From positions 109,944,254-110,008,253 of the forward strand of contig NC_029516.1 of NCBI RefSeq assembly GCF_001577835.2: a stretch of 64,000 nucleotides of DNA. Direction: 5' to 3'. This DNA is from Coturnix japonica (Eukaryota; Chordata; Aves; Galliformes; Phasianidae). Positions 36,876 to 55,725 of this stretch are shown piece after piece (the stretch's first letter is position 1; every line of letters begins with the position of its first letter). Under the pieces are notes generated by a model. That model ran no database searches, was not told the origin of the DNA, and worked only from the letters and a program-made list of their open reading frames with translations. Position numbers and translations under genes: made by a program.

Positions 36876-39800
36876 TTTTTTATCTTTTTTCTTTTTCTTT
36901 TTTCTTTTTTTCCTCTCTTTGTTATTTTAAAACTCTGCCAAACAAAAAGAAATTAAACAAAAACCAAAAGCCACCTCAAGTACAGCCTTTGTATGTTTGT
37001 CCCTCTGGGACTGGCTCCTGCCCAAATGCTGGTAGACACAAGGTCACTAAGTCCAATAACTTCAGTAAAGAAGAATCATTTTTCCCACGTCTGCCTGACA
37101 GGCATGTGTGATTTATTTATTTGTTCCTGTTGTAGCGTGTTAATCTCCCTAAGGGGACAGCAGCCACACTGGTACTAACTGTTCAGCAATCTTCTGAAGG
37201 AAAAGATGTGGGTTTTTTTTCCTCTTAGCTCACCATGGTATGAAAATATGTCCTTCGCACTGAAATTCTTTTTACCAGCGTGAGGCCTGAATAGCAGTGT
37301 TTTAACTAAATCAAGTATAAGGACAGTACTATTTTCTGGACCACTGAAATCTGGTTTGAGACGAAATATTGTAAGCAGCAATCCTGAACTGCAAGTGCTG
37401 GTCTTGATGACAGAATCATTTTTTTCCCCTTTGCTGAATTCTCCAATTCTTTAGTGCAGTTTGAACAGAGGGAAGACAGGAAATGAAACAACTGCAACAG
37501 GGACTGAAATGTTGACACGGCATGACATGGCTTTTGATGTCTTAATTTATAGGGAAAAATAGATTTATTTAAAATAAAATTAGAGCTCAGCCATGTAAGG
37601 AGTACTGAACTGTTTGAGAAAGCACTACAATGTAATATACCTTCTCTCTGAGTAAGGCGGTTAAAGTCACTGGGTGACTGCTTCAAGCGCCCTTCAATTC
37701 ATCTTGTGATCTAGGTCTGTATAAATACACTGGCAGCCTGGTTTTGTCAACCGTGCTGGGAAGCGGCTTGGGATCCTCTCACCAAACAATGTGGTCTGAT
37801 GTGCGACTGCATGAGGTGAAGCCCTGCAGCAGGGTCACCTCCTTGTCTGCAGTAGAGAGCAGATTCCTCCACAGTTTAGGCCATGTGCGATTGATCCACA
37901 CTGTGCATAAACAAGGAGAATGGGAGCCCAGTAAAAATCAAGGTGAGCCAGCTGGGCTGTAGAAGCTCAACCTTACATTTCCCTTTCTCTTCTAAGCGAA
38001 GCCTCCAAGCTTTGCAAAGGTATTTAGAAGGAGCAAACCACCCCATCACTTTTCATCTCACTCATAGTTGAGGTTACTGACCCTGTGGTTGGTTGCAGTG
38101 TTAGCACATTCCTGGAAAAGACAAAGAGTGACAGAGGCATGACGCTTTGCAAGCCCAAGCACCTCATGCTCAGCCAGACACAGACATTTAACTGATTGCA
38201 CCAGTGGCACATGGAGCAACAATGATCCTTTGTCCAAAACTATATATCAAGCTGAATTCTTAAGCTTCAATAAAGCTAACACATATTCCTCTACTACAGC
38301 CCCATTGCCCATGGGCAGTAGTTTATAGTGTCATTTAACAACACAGCAATTGGAAAATGAATGCATTTCCACAGGCTAAATCTAAGTGGAAACCTGCTAG
38401 ACTTACAAATGAATAATTCCTGAATTCGGTAGAGCTGTACTGACATAAAAAGACAGGATGAGAAGATGCCCTCTGGGTATGCGGGGCTCTGACTTTAAGT
38501 GACATCTGGAAAGAGTGAGAGAAATGTAGCAGAAACCTGTATTAATTATGCCTGAATCTTTGTCAGTGCTGATCTGTAGAGCTTCCTCAGCTCTGATCTG
38601 CCCAGTGAATACTTTTTCCTTTCTTTCCCCCTCACCCCACCCCACAAAACAGAGCCTCTTCAACCTGAGAGACAAATAAGTCCACTCTGATTCCAGAAGG
38701 CTCTTAAAGCAAAGAGAGCTTGAAATGATGTTCAAAAGCCCTGCAGCCTTCCCTTGAAAATAGATGCAGGATGGATGCAACCCCTCATTTCACATAACAT
38801 ATGGCACCATGCTGGGTGGCAAAGCAGGGGCATCCAAGTGCTCTGAATTAGCCAGCTTCACACTCAGGATATGAGAATACCTTTCTCTAATCATACAAGT
38901 TAATGCCTTGGAATATGAGCACTAGCCACCCTTCCCCTCCTACGGGCTTCTGCAGAAGGAAGGGCTTAGAAAGGCCCTTCAATCTTCCAAAGGCTTGACT
39001 TAGCTACTTCTTAGATGGCACAGTACACTACTGTTCTAGCAGCACAGGGATTCTACAGCTTATCTTTTACAATTAATTTTGATCCTGGCAGATCACCTGC
39101 TTGTAAGGCCTCGTGCCAGGCTGTTCTTTGTTGGATACCACATTTATCCATCTTGCTCTCCTGTATGATGAGAAAACGATCACAGCTCAAGCATGTAATG
39201 GCTATTAATAACTTCCACACAAATATTATGAGGAAAAGCTCCAAAGATTAAGCATAATGCTGTGAATGCCTATGTTGTGTCATGGTCATCACTATCACAG
39301 ACCAAAGAATATCTGTGTTGCTAATAGAGTGGCACATTCAAAGGATGTCAATCTTTACACGGAAAGTGATGACTGAAAGGAGGCTCTGATTGAAGATGGA
39401 AACACAAGGAGATAATTAGAATTTAATAAGGATTTAGAAAAACTCGTGGTGTTATTTGATTTGAGAATTTCTGGAGTCAATCCATTTCAAAATATTCAAT
39501 AAACTTGAAAATAGAAATGCTATATGTTGTCTCTCATATCAATACATCAGAATTTAATTGCAGAGATTTAATATAAATATTCAGAAGGCCTAAATGGGAT
39601 ATGTAAAATTCATGGCAGATCTGGTTTTTGACTGATGTCATTAGCTTTTAACTTATGACTAAATGACCTTCTCAGAGGGAAGGTTATTGAACAGAAACAT
39701 TCTGTTTGAAGTTTGAAAAGCCTTTTATTACTGTGTTCAGCATGACTTGCTTTTTAAACATATGGACATGATTTACAGGTTACATAGCCACAATAATAAA

Positions 39801-42800
39801 GCTAAAATTTCCTGTTATGGTGTGTCTTAATTTTTATATAATGAGGGATGTCTTTAATGCGACACTTGGATTATGGCCTCTGCATATCCATTTGTATAAT
39901 AGGAATAGGAATACTTAAATAATGATGGTTAATTCTGAATCAAATGCATATGAGGTTTCTAAACCTGTAAGTTTTTATGAGTGGTTGGCATACGCTTTTT
40001 GTTGGGAGTGGACAAGGGAAAAGAATGAATGAGTAAAATATTGTGTTTGAAAGAATCAGTAGAACTTCATCTACCTGTAAAAACTCTACTCGACCTCTAC
40101 ATTACAGAGATACATATGGTCACAGAAAAATGCTGGCGATACTGAAGAATATCAAGAAAATCTGAAAGTACTACCCCCATTTACTTTGGAATTTGTAGTA
40201 TGTCACGTACTGCAACACTGCTTATAACCAGCATTATTCATAGGAAGTTTGACAGGGCATATATAAATCCCATCACACTCTTAGACACTGCAAACAGTTC
40301 CATTTGTAAGTATCCTTGGGGCAGCTGACTCTTAAAATCCTCCTCTGTTTTCCAGCCATTCTTCCCACAAGAGCCTTTACTCATCATGCAGTGCTTCCCT
40401 CGTCTGCACATTTTGTTTTCATGTACAACTTCAAACCAAGACTTAAGCCATTTAAATCAATAGCTACTTTGATTTATAGTAGTGTAAAATAAAGAAAAAG
40501 GAAACCCAAAATGCAAAACGAAGCAACAACAACAAAAATGTTTGAGGAAGCTCCTTTAGCTGCCAGTTCCATTTATATTTTCTAAATAACTGATAAATGC
40601 TTTTCAACTTCAAAATAAGACAAACACTGTCACCTTCTAATTATGGACTCGCTGAATGAATCAGCCTCTGGGGAAGTATGAGGTGGTTACCAGAACAAGT
40701 GGATCTGTGTTCTCCTTTGTTACACTATTCATTAAAACAGAAACAAGTCAGGGGTTATAAATGATGTACTGCCATTCATTTTATTTCTGTCAGACTCCAA
40801 CATCAGCATTTACTCAAAACTTCAATAAAACCTTTTCACTCCAGGGGGGACAAAGTCTGTTTTAAATTAACCTAAAAGGAAATGGCTGTTCTAGCCTATA
40901 AAGCAAAATAAGTACATAAAAAGAATGCTGTTGTGGCTTGGTCTAGATGTTGACTTCCATTCCATTAGCAGTCTTTTTTATTTTCAATTTTATCATAATT
41001 TACAATACAGTTCAAAGTGAAAGGTTCTCCCAGGTTGAGATCATTGACAATCCACGACTTAGGGCAAACTGTTTCATATCCTAAACATCAAAGGCTACCT
41101 TTACCATATTTATGGATGAAGAATTGTATTATAGTCATTCTAGTCCCTATTATTCTAGTCCCCATTGGCATGCGCTATGTATTTAAAAATATATGAATAA
41201 TAATAAAATATTAGATTAAGTGTGATTACAAATTAAATAACAAAACAGAAGCAAAGTAGGAAACACATCACCTAGTCTTCTGCCTCCACTTGTTTTGCAA
41301 AACTGTATTTTTAATTGTCAAGGACTGTATTTCTTGTGCATGGCTTAATTTTACCAGTTCAGCTGAAACTGATGCAGAATAACCAGACCAACCCATCACA
41401 CTCTGCTAAGTGACTCAAAGATAAAGTATTTATCCAGAACTTCCCCTTGATCCCTGATCTGGTTTGTCTGAGCAGACTCACGTGCCTCCTTTGTTCTTCT
41501 TTCTTGGGAAAGCTTTTCTTACTCTCAATGAATGAGCTAGCTGTTCAGGTTCATGCTTCAATGCTGAAATGTGGTTGCATTGCTCTAATTTAGCTTCTCT
41601 TTTCAGAATAAAGCAACACAAGTCATGAAACACTATAAAAAGCTCAACATATTCACAAGAACTATGCAAAACTTCTTATCACTGCCGACCCCATCATAAA
41701 CCACAATATTTCCCTGTAACTCAATTACAAAGGAATATCAAGAAAATCTCTTTAAAGTCATCTTGTTTATCTCCCTCCTGGCATTTTGCTGTGCACACCA
41801 CTTGAAAACCACCCAAAGCTCACTCCTAAAGCTTTCACAGCTAAAAATTGATTATCCTCCCTACCTGTCCCCTGGAGGCCAATCACCTTATTACCTTGCT
41901 CTGCTCCACGTTAATTAAATTACACTCACAGCAGTTGTTTCCAACCTGCATAAAGCTTGAAGCCTGTGGCTTTCTTTGCAAACCTCACAAAGCGTTTGTG
42001 TGCCTGAAAACTGCTCCAAATTTTGCTACCTCTAATGGTCAAATAAAAATCATTGCTTCCTCCAGAGAGTTTGCCTTGCAAGGCTACACTAAAGCTACCA
42101 AGTGAAAGAAAATTTGTTTAGTTTGGTAGATTTTACAGCATATGCACAACAATTACACTTAGTTTAAATCCAGATATCAAGTATAAAAATATTGTGTTGT
42201 TGGAGTGCTTTTTTAAGGAAGAAAGACAGTTTTATTTCAAACGATGTACAAGCAGGCAGGTACTACAGTAATAGGCACCATAAACAGAAATAACAGTGCT
42301 GATGACGTTCTGGAGCATGTATATAAGAGGAGCATTATTAGCAGGAAATAAAGCATACTGTGTGCACAGTGTTCAACTTTGCACAGAGGATATTTTCCAT
42401 CTCTGCCAGCACCAATGTTTTAAGCTTCCAATAGCTCCACCTGCTGTTGTTACTACATTATTTTTCCTCCTTTAAGTCCTTAGATTTACTTACCTTTCAA
42501 TTAAAACCATCTTGTTAACATTTTAATACTGGAACCATGTAAGAGCTCTGGCACTTCAGTTTTTTGTTTGTTTGTTTGCTTGTTTGTTTGTTTGTTTGTT
42601 TGTTTTTTGACTATTTGATGATTCCTGGGATTTTTTTCTTTTAAATTAGGTTGTGTCTTAAAGGTACAAAAAGAAGGCAGGCCTTCTTAAACACCTGATG
42701 TACAGATGTTAAAGCACTTGGCCTTAAAGCTGCAGGAAGGGTAATTCAGATCTGCAATTATATAGACTGTAAAGTTTAGCAAAAGTCATTAAAAAACAAA

Positions 42801-44790
42801 CAAACTAAAAAAAATCCAACCACACAAGTCTAGTCTAGTCAACAGGTTGCAGCTTCATAACAATCAATATCAGATACTGTACCATATTTGATCCAGATCA
42901 GACACTGTCACATGGCTGCATTTCTGCTGCATTTGTCAGATTACTTGACAAGAGAGCTGATGCTGGTTGTATGCTGGCTGCAGGTGATATCTATAAGGTA
43001 TGCTGGTACAAAGGTAGCCCATATTTCTGACTGATTTGAACTGTCACAGAGAGGCCGGACACCACTTTCATTGTTTGTCCAGGAATTTTTCTCTCCCATA
43101 CAGGGAGCCTTTAAGCTGGCTGCTGGCTCAGCTGAAAAGGCAGAAAGCAGCCAGCAACCTGGCTCTGTTTCCAATGATTCAGGTACTGAAATGGTCCCTA
43201 AATTGAAGGGGTGAAGAATTTTGGTTGGGCAAAAGAGGATTGTCCACAGCAAGTGTTACCACTACGAGCAATGGTCCTGTGCTGGTAAGGAGATGTGACC
43301 TGTGTGTAACCTTGGGGGACTGAAAGCTACTCCTGTGCAAATACACCCCAACTACTTCCAAATCCTCCTACCCTTCCCCATCTGCATTGTCTTGATCTGA
43401 GTGGGAATTGGACCTGGGCTCTTGGATGGGAGAGAATTGACACACACAGAAAGCTAATGAGAAATCAAGACTTTAGGATGTGCCTTAAGAGCACAGATGT
43501 GAGACCTAACAGACACAGAGCTGCTGATTGACTTCTCATTACAATACTTGCTAATAAAAAGTTCTCCTTTGTGTGTTTTCAAGAACACTGAAGTGATCTC
43601 CTTGAGGCACAATGACATCTGCTGCCAGAACAATACTACAGGAGTCTCCTAAAGTTTCCTCCATCTTCTCTCTTCATTAACCCAACTTAGGAAGGTACTT
43701 CAGGGAGTATACAGGGACTGGGTTTGTAAGCAGTAATTACTCTGTGGTCACTGTTTTTTACCATCTGCTGTCACTGCCTTTACGCTCCATATATTCCACA
43801 GTCTTACTCTGACCTTGTATGTACTTTATATGAGAACATGCATACATAAAGTTCAGGCATTTAGAAGAGAAAGAAATGTGATTCTCTCTAGCTGCTGGTC
43901 CCTCCACCTCAGAACAGAGTAGGTTGGACTCTGGATGTGCTCATAATCAACACAGCAACGCTGCCACTGAAAAGTATCAGCAGTATTTTTATCAGTGGTG
44001 GTTTTTTCTTACAATTCTGGGTGATTTTTGTTTGTTTTGGTTTGTTTTTTTCTTCCCAGGCTTGCTGGTAGACAGTTTTTTTTTCAGGGTTGTTTGAACA
44101 TGACAGTTGAAGGACCTTACTGGTACAGGGTGACAGAACTGAACTGAGGATGTGACACTAAACATAACTGGATGTTTAACACAGAATGTAGATGTCAGAA
44201 CAACAGACATAACATGCAAGGTTAAAACACCCTCCTACAGTGTGAAATGGTCATTGCCACAGAGACCAGCTTCAGGGCAGGTAAGACTGCACAGGGTAAG
44301 GGACCTAAAGCAAAAAGGCAGACTAAAAAGCTCTTTTTAGGGCTTTTTTGAAGCCAGCAAAAGCACTGTGCTAGTGCAGGGGGCTGGCAGCTTGTGGGCA
44401 GGCTGCTGAGCCAGCAGGGGTGGAGCTGGCACTGCCCACTCTTATCTCTTGAGCTTGACCTTGACCCTTTTCTGTGAGGCTAAAAGCAGCCCTCGGGAGG
44501 GTGGAAGCTAGCTTCTGCCCATATAATGTGCTAGGTGAGAAAAGGTGAGAAAAGGGTGTTACTGTCCACTGATAACAGGGAGGGAAGTCTGAGTTTGAGC
44601 ACAGCCTATGCTACCCATACATTACTGTAGCAGCAAGTATGGGAGCTGGGTCTTGTGGCAGGAAATGTCAGTGTTTTTGTCTTTACTCAAGAGACCAGCT
44701 CTCCTACTGATAGACCCTGAGGCTACAGCTTCAAATATGGTATCTACCTCAAGAAGACTGTAGCAACTCAGATGGAGGGCCTGCCCAGAA
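36876..44790. other. VEGFD-PIGA intergenic region, left part
   Basis: About 7.9 kb of AT-rich sequence with no exon I can recognise. It holds a (TTTG)n array near 42562-42604, a TATAAATA at 37720 with no supported gene after it, and no other clear repeat. Confidence 0.6.
42562..42606. repeat. (TTTG)n microsatellite
   Basis: About 11 TTTG units, one changed to CTTG. Confidence 0.9.
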
Positions 44791-44794
44791 GTGT

Positions 44795-44876
44795 GATGGT
44801 TCAGGTCTCTGGACTCTGGACTTGATGATCTCTAGAGGTCCCTTCCAACCCCTACAATTCTGTGTTTCTGTGACTC
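44795..44876 (+). mobile_element. CR1 LINE 3' tail (plus strand)
   Basis: GTGTGATGGTTCAGGTCTCT, GACTTGATGATCTCTAGAGG, TCCCTTCCAACCCCTACAAT, TCTGTGTTTCTGTGACTCT: a CR1 3' terminus directly followed by the 5' portion of another CR1. Confidence 0.85.
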
Positions 44877-47370
44877 TGGCTGCAGGGAGTGCCAGAGCCT
44901 GCTGCTGCCAGGGGAGGATGGGAAGGATGCCACCTGCGTGAGGTGTGAGCAGGTGGATGAGCTGCTCAGCCTGGTGGTAGAGCTTAGGGAGGAGGTAGAG
45001 AGATTAAGAACCATCAGAGAATGTGAGCAAGAAATCAACTGATGGTGTGACTCTCTGTGAGAAAGACGCAGAGATTGCACCCCCAAACTGTGGTGGACCC
45101 TCTCCCTTGCCATAGTCAAACTGAGAGAGCCAACATGAGAGAAGGAATAGCAGCAGGTCCCAGCTTAGTGTTGTGGGCAACCCCTGTTCCAACCTACCTT
45201 GGTTTCCCTAGGTGCCTCTATGTAATAGCTTTGAAGCCCTGAAAGTGAAGGGTGAGGTGGCTGAGGCTGAGGTGTGAGGACTGCTTCCTTCTCTCTTTTT
45301 AAGGAGAGGTGGTCAGCTCCATGCTTAAAGACTGCCTCCTCCAGTAAAGAAAGGAGGGTGATAGTCATAGGTGACTCCCTCCTAAGAGGAACTGAGGGCC
45401 CAATATGATGGCCTGCCCCTACCTGTAGGGAGGTGTGCTGCCGCCAGGGAGGTTAGTTGATGGAGCAGGCATACAAGCAGTATTTGCCTGTATTCCTACA
45501 GAGGCAGGGAAGGAGGCACTGAGCAGGAAAATCCACTTTATAAACTCATAGCTGAGAGGCTGGTGCAAATGCAAGAACTTTGGGTTCTTTGATCATGGGG
45601 CAGTTTACTTGGCACCTGGCCTGAGGTCTGCTGATGGGTCTCACCTGTCTCAAAGGGAGAAATGGATCCTTGCCCAGGAGCTGGCAGGGCTTGTGGAGAG
45701 GGCTTTAAACTAGATATGAAGGGGGAAGGAGATAAAGCCAGGCCCACTAGAGATGAGTCTAGTGGGTAATGATGGGTAATGGGATTAGGGGAGAGGTGAG
45801 GGGCTCAGCTAAAGTGCACCTACACCAGTGCACACAGCATGGGCAACAAGAAGAGTTGGAAGCCACTGTGCATGCAGCACACTATGACCATGTTGTCATT
45901 ATGGAAACATGGTGGGACTGCTCCCATGACTGGAGTGCTGCAATGGATAGCTAAAAATTCTTCAGGAAGGATAGGCAAGGTAGGAGGGCTGGTGGTGTGT
46001 CTATATTAGAGAGTGCTTTGATGTTACTGAGCTTGTGGCCGGGGATGATAAGACTGAATCCCTATGGGTAAGGATGAGGGGAAGGGCTGACAAGTTAGAC
46101 ATCCTTGTGGGCATCTGCTATAGACCACCAAACCAGGATGAAGAGACAGATGATGTGTTCTATGAGCAGCTGGTGGAAGCTGTGCCATCACCAGCCCTTG
46201 TCCTCTTTCCTTGTCCTCTTTGGGGACTTCAACTTCCCCAGCATATGCTGGGAATACAACACAGCACAGAAGAAGCAGTCTAGGAGGTTTCTGGAGTGTA
46301 TGGAGGATAACTTTCTGATGCAGCTGGTGAGAGAGCCTATGAGAGGAGCTGCCCCGCTAGACCTGCTGTTCACAAACAGATGGACTGGTGGGAGATGTGG
46401 AGATCAGGAGCTGTCTTGGACAGAGTGACCATGAAATGGTAGAGTTCTCAATTCTTGGTGGAGCCAGGAGGGGGAGCAGCAAAACTGCTACCTGCAACTG
46501 ATCACAAGTGGTGTTCCGCAGGGGTTGGTGCTGGAGCCTGTCCTCTTCAGTATCTTTATTGATGACCTGGTTGAGGGCACTGAGTGCACCCTCATTAAGT
46601 TTGCAGATGACACCAAATTGGCTGGAAGTGTTGATCTGCCTGGGGGTAGGAAGGCCCTTCAGAAGGATCTGGGCAGGCTGGATTGTTGGGCTGAAGCCAA
46701 TGGGATGAGTTTCAAAAAGACCAAATTTGGCCTGCACTTTGGCCACAACAACCCCAGGCAGTGCTACAGGCTTGGGGCAGAGTGGCTGGAAGACTGTGTA
46801 AAGGAAGTGGACCTGGGGGTATTGATTGATGCTCGGCTGAACATGAGCCAGTAGTGTGCCCAGGCGGCCAAGAAGGCCAATGGCATCCTGGCTTGCATAA
46901 GAAACAGTGTTGCCAGCAGGAACAGGGAAATGATTGTCCCCTATATTCAGCTCTGTACCTCCAGTACTGTGTCCAGTTTTGGGTCCCTTGCTGCAAGAAA
47001 GACATTGAGACCCTGGAGCGTGTTCAAAGAAGGGCAACAAAGCTGGTGAGGGGTCTGGAGCACAGGCCATATGAGGAGCAGCTGAAGAAGCTGGGATTAT
47101 TCATTCTGGAGAAGGCTCAGGGGAGACTTTATTGCTCTCTGTAACTACTTGAAGGGAAGTTGTAATGAGCTGGGCATTGGCTTCTTCTCTCCTGTAATTG
47201 GTGATAGGACTAGAGGAAATGGTTTCAAGCTGTGCCAGGGGAGATTCAGGCTGGATGTTAGGAAATATTACTTCTCTAAAAGAGTGGTCACGCAGTGGAT
47301 CAGGGTGGTGGTGGAGTCACCAACCCTGGAGATGTTCAAGGAACATTTCAACATTGTGTTTCAGCCTGAC
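44877..47370 (+). mobile_element. Long CR1 LINE with ORF1, endonuclease and RT pieces (plus strand, inactive)
   Basis: Segments in order. ORF1 zinc-ribbon CRECQSLLLPGEDG...CVRCEQ and coiled coil ELLSLVVELREEVERLR (about 44880-45042). ORF1 GDSL esterase start VIVIGDSLLRGTEGP (about 45358-45405) and its end QREKWILAQELAGLVERALN (about 45655-45711). ORF2 APE-type endonuclease with ESLWVRMRGRADKLDILVGI and CYRPPNQDEE (about 46045-46145), then RRFLECMEDNFLMQLVREP (about 46282-46340). [22 protein letters not shown] and [16 protein letters not shown] (about 46510-46650). C-terminal domain [20 protein letters not shown] (about 47030-47090) to [17 protein letters not shown]. The N-terminal half of RT is missing by an internal deletion near 46500, and frames are broken. 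Most avian CR1 copies are short 3' ends, so this length is unusual. Confidence 0.9.
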
Positions 47371-48114
47371 CCCAAAGCAGGTTACTACCATAACTTGCCA
47401 GGGATCACATTACAGGGTGCTGCACATGAGAACCTCAAAGCGCTTTCTTCCTTGTTCTATACAACTTTGTTGTTTTGGTGTTTTTGTTTTTTTTTCTTGG
47501 ATTTTATTTAAGGCAAACTTCTTATATCCAGACTCCAGTTTCTGCTGAGAATTAGGATCCCTATGGCCTCCAGCTCCCCTGGCTCTTTTCACAGCTCGAT
47601 GATATCTTGAAATTCAGGTTCCCACCAGGTGTTTCACCCAGGAGGAGCATTACATGATGATGTCAGATGTACCAATACCGGCCTCACCTTGCTCAACACT
47701 GGAAAAGACTCAAACAATGAGCAATGGCTCATTCAACACACCAACACGTCAGCTGATTTTTTTTTCCCTTATTCTTTCTTGCAGTCAGCACCTCCAAACA
47801 ATGGCTGTCCAAGCTTTAACCCAACCAGCACTGTGGCCTAGGTCAGCTCATGCTCTAGATATTCACATAGGAGAGATGATAGAATTGAACCTGACAAAAT
47901 TCATACCAGAAATCTTTGCAAGGAGAAGCAGCTGCCAAAGAAAACATTGGGAACATACAACGAAGTCATGAACAGCTCTAGCTTGCTGTGATAACATCCA
48001 GTCTTGGCAGCCAGCAATGGACAAGCTTGAACTGGTGTCTGCTGATTCCAAAGCTCACTGGGGTAAGATCAGAAAGGCTCAGCCAAGTGATGCCAGCATC
48101 CTGCTGCCCATCTA
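47371..48114. other. Unassigned intergenic sequence between CR1 copies
   Basis: About 740 bases with a T-run at 47485-47495. I recognise neither coding nor repeat features. It may include remains of the CR1 3' end. Confidence 0.5.
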
Positions 48115-48475
48115 TCACAGAATCACAGAATGACCCGGGTTGGAAGGGACCTCAAGGATCACATTGTTCCAACCCCCCTGCCTGGCAGGGCCACCAAACA
48201 TACACATTTACTAGATCAGGTTGCCCAGGGCCCCATCCAACCTGGTCTTGAACACCTCCAAGGACGGGGCATCCACAGCCTCCCTGGGCAGCCTGTTCCA
48301 GGGCCTAACCACTCTCCTAGTGAAGAACTTCCCCCTAACATCCAACCTAAATCTTCCCGCTTTCAACTTAAAACCATTTCCCCTAGTCCTGCTACTGTCA
48401 GCCCTTTCGAAGAGTTTACTCCCCTCCTGGGTGTAAGTTCCCTTCAGGTACTGAAAGGCTGCAATGAGGTCAGTG
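48115..48475 (-). mobile_element. CR1 LINE 3' fragment (minus strand) next to the PIGA CpG island
   Basis: TCACAGAATCACAGAATGAC, GGGTTGGAAGGGACCTCAAG, CCCCCCTGCCTGGCAGGGCC, then the reverse complement of the ORF2 end (AGCCTCCCTGGGCAGCCTGT, TTAAAACCATTTCCCCTAG, TGCAATGAGGTCA). It stops about 85 bases before the GC-rich promoter begins. Confidence 0.93.
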
Positions 48476-48559
48476 TACCCTAAGAATGGCTGCGGTGAGG
48501 CCTGCAGCTCAAGATCCTCCCCATCTCAATGGCTAACCTATCTGCTCCGAGACACCTCG

Positions 48560-55725
<7,166 letters not shown>

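Noticed and set aside
37720-37962. TATAAATA at 37720 followed by an open frame
   Set aside because: The frame starts on TTG, not ATG, and resembles nothing I know; a TATA-like word in AT-rich DNA is weak evidence.
46357-47070. 237-codon minus-strand frame
   Set aside because: It is the antisense of CR1 ORF2, not a gene.
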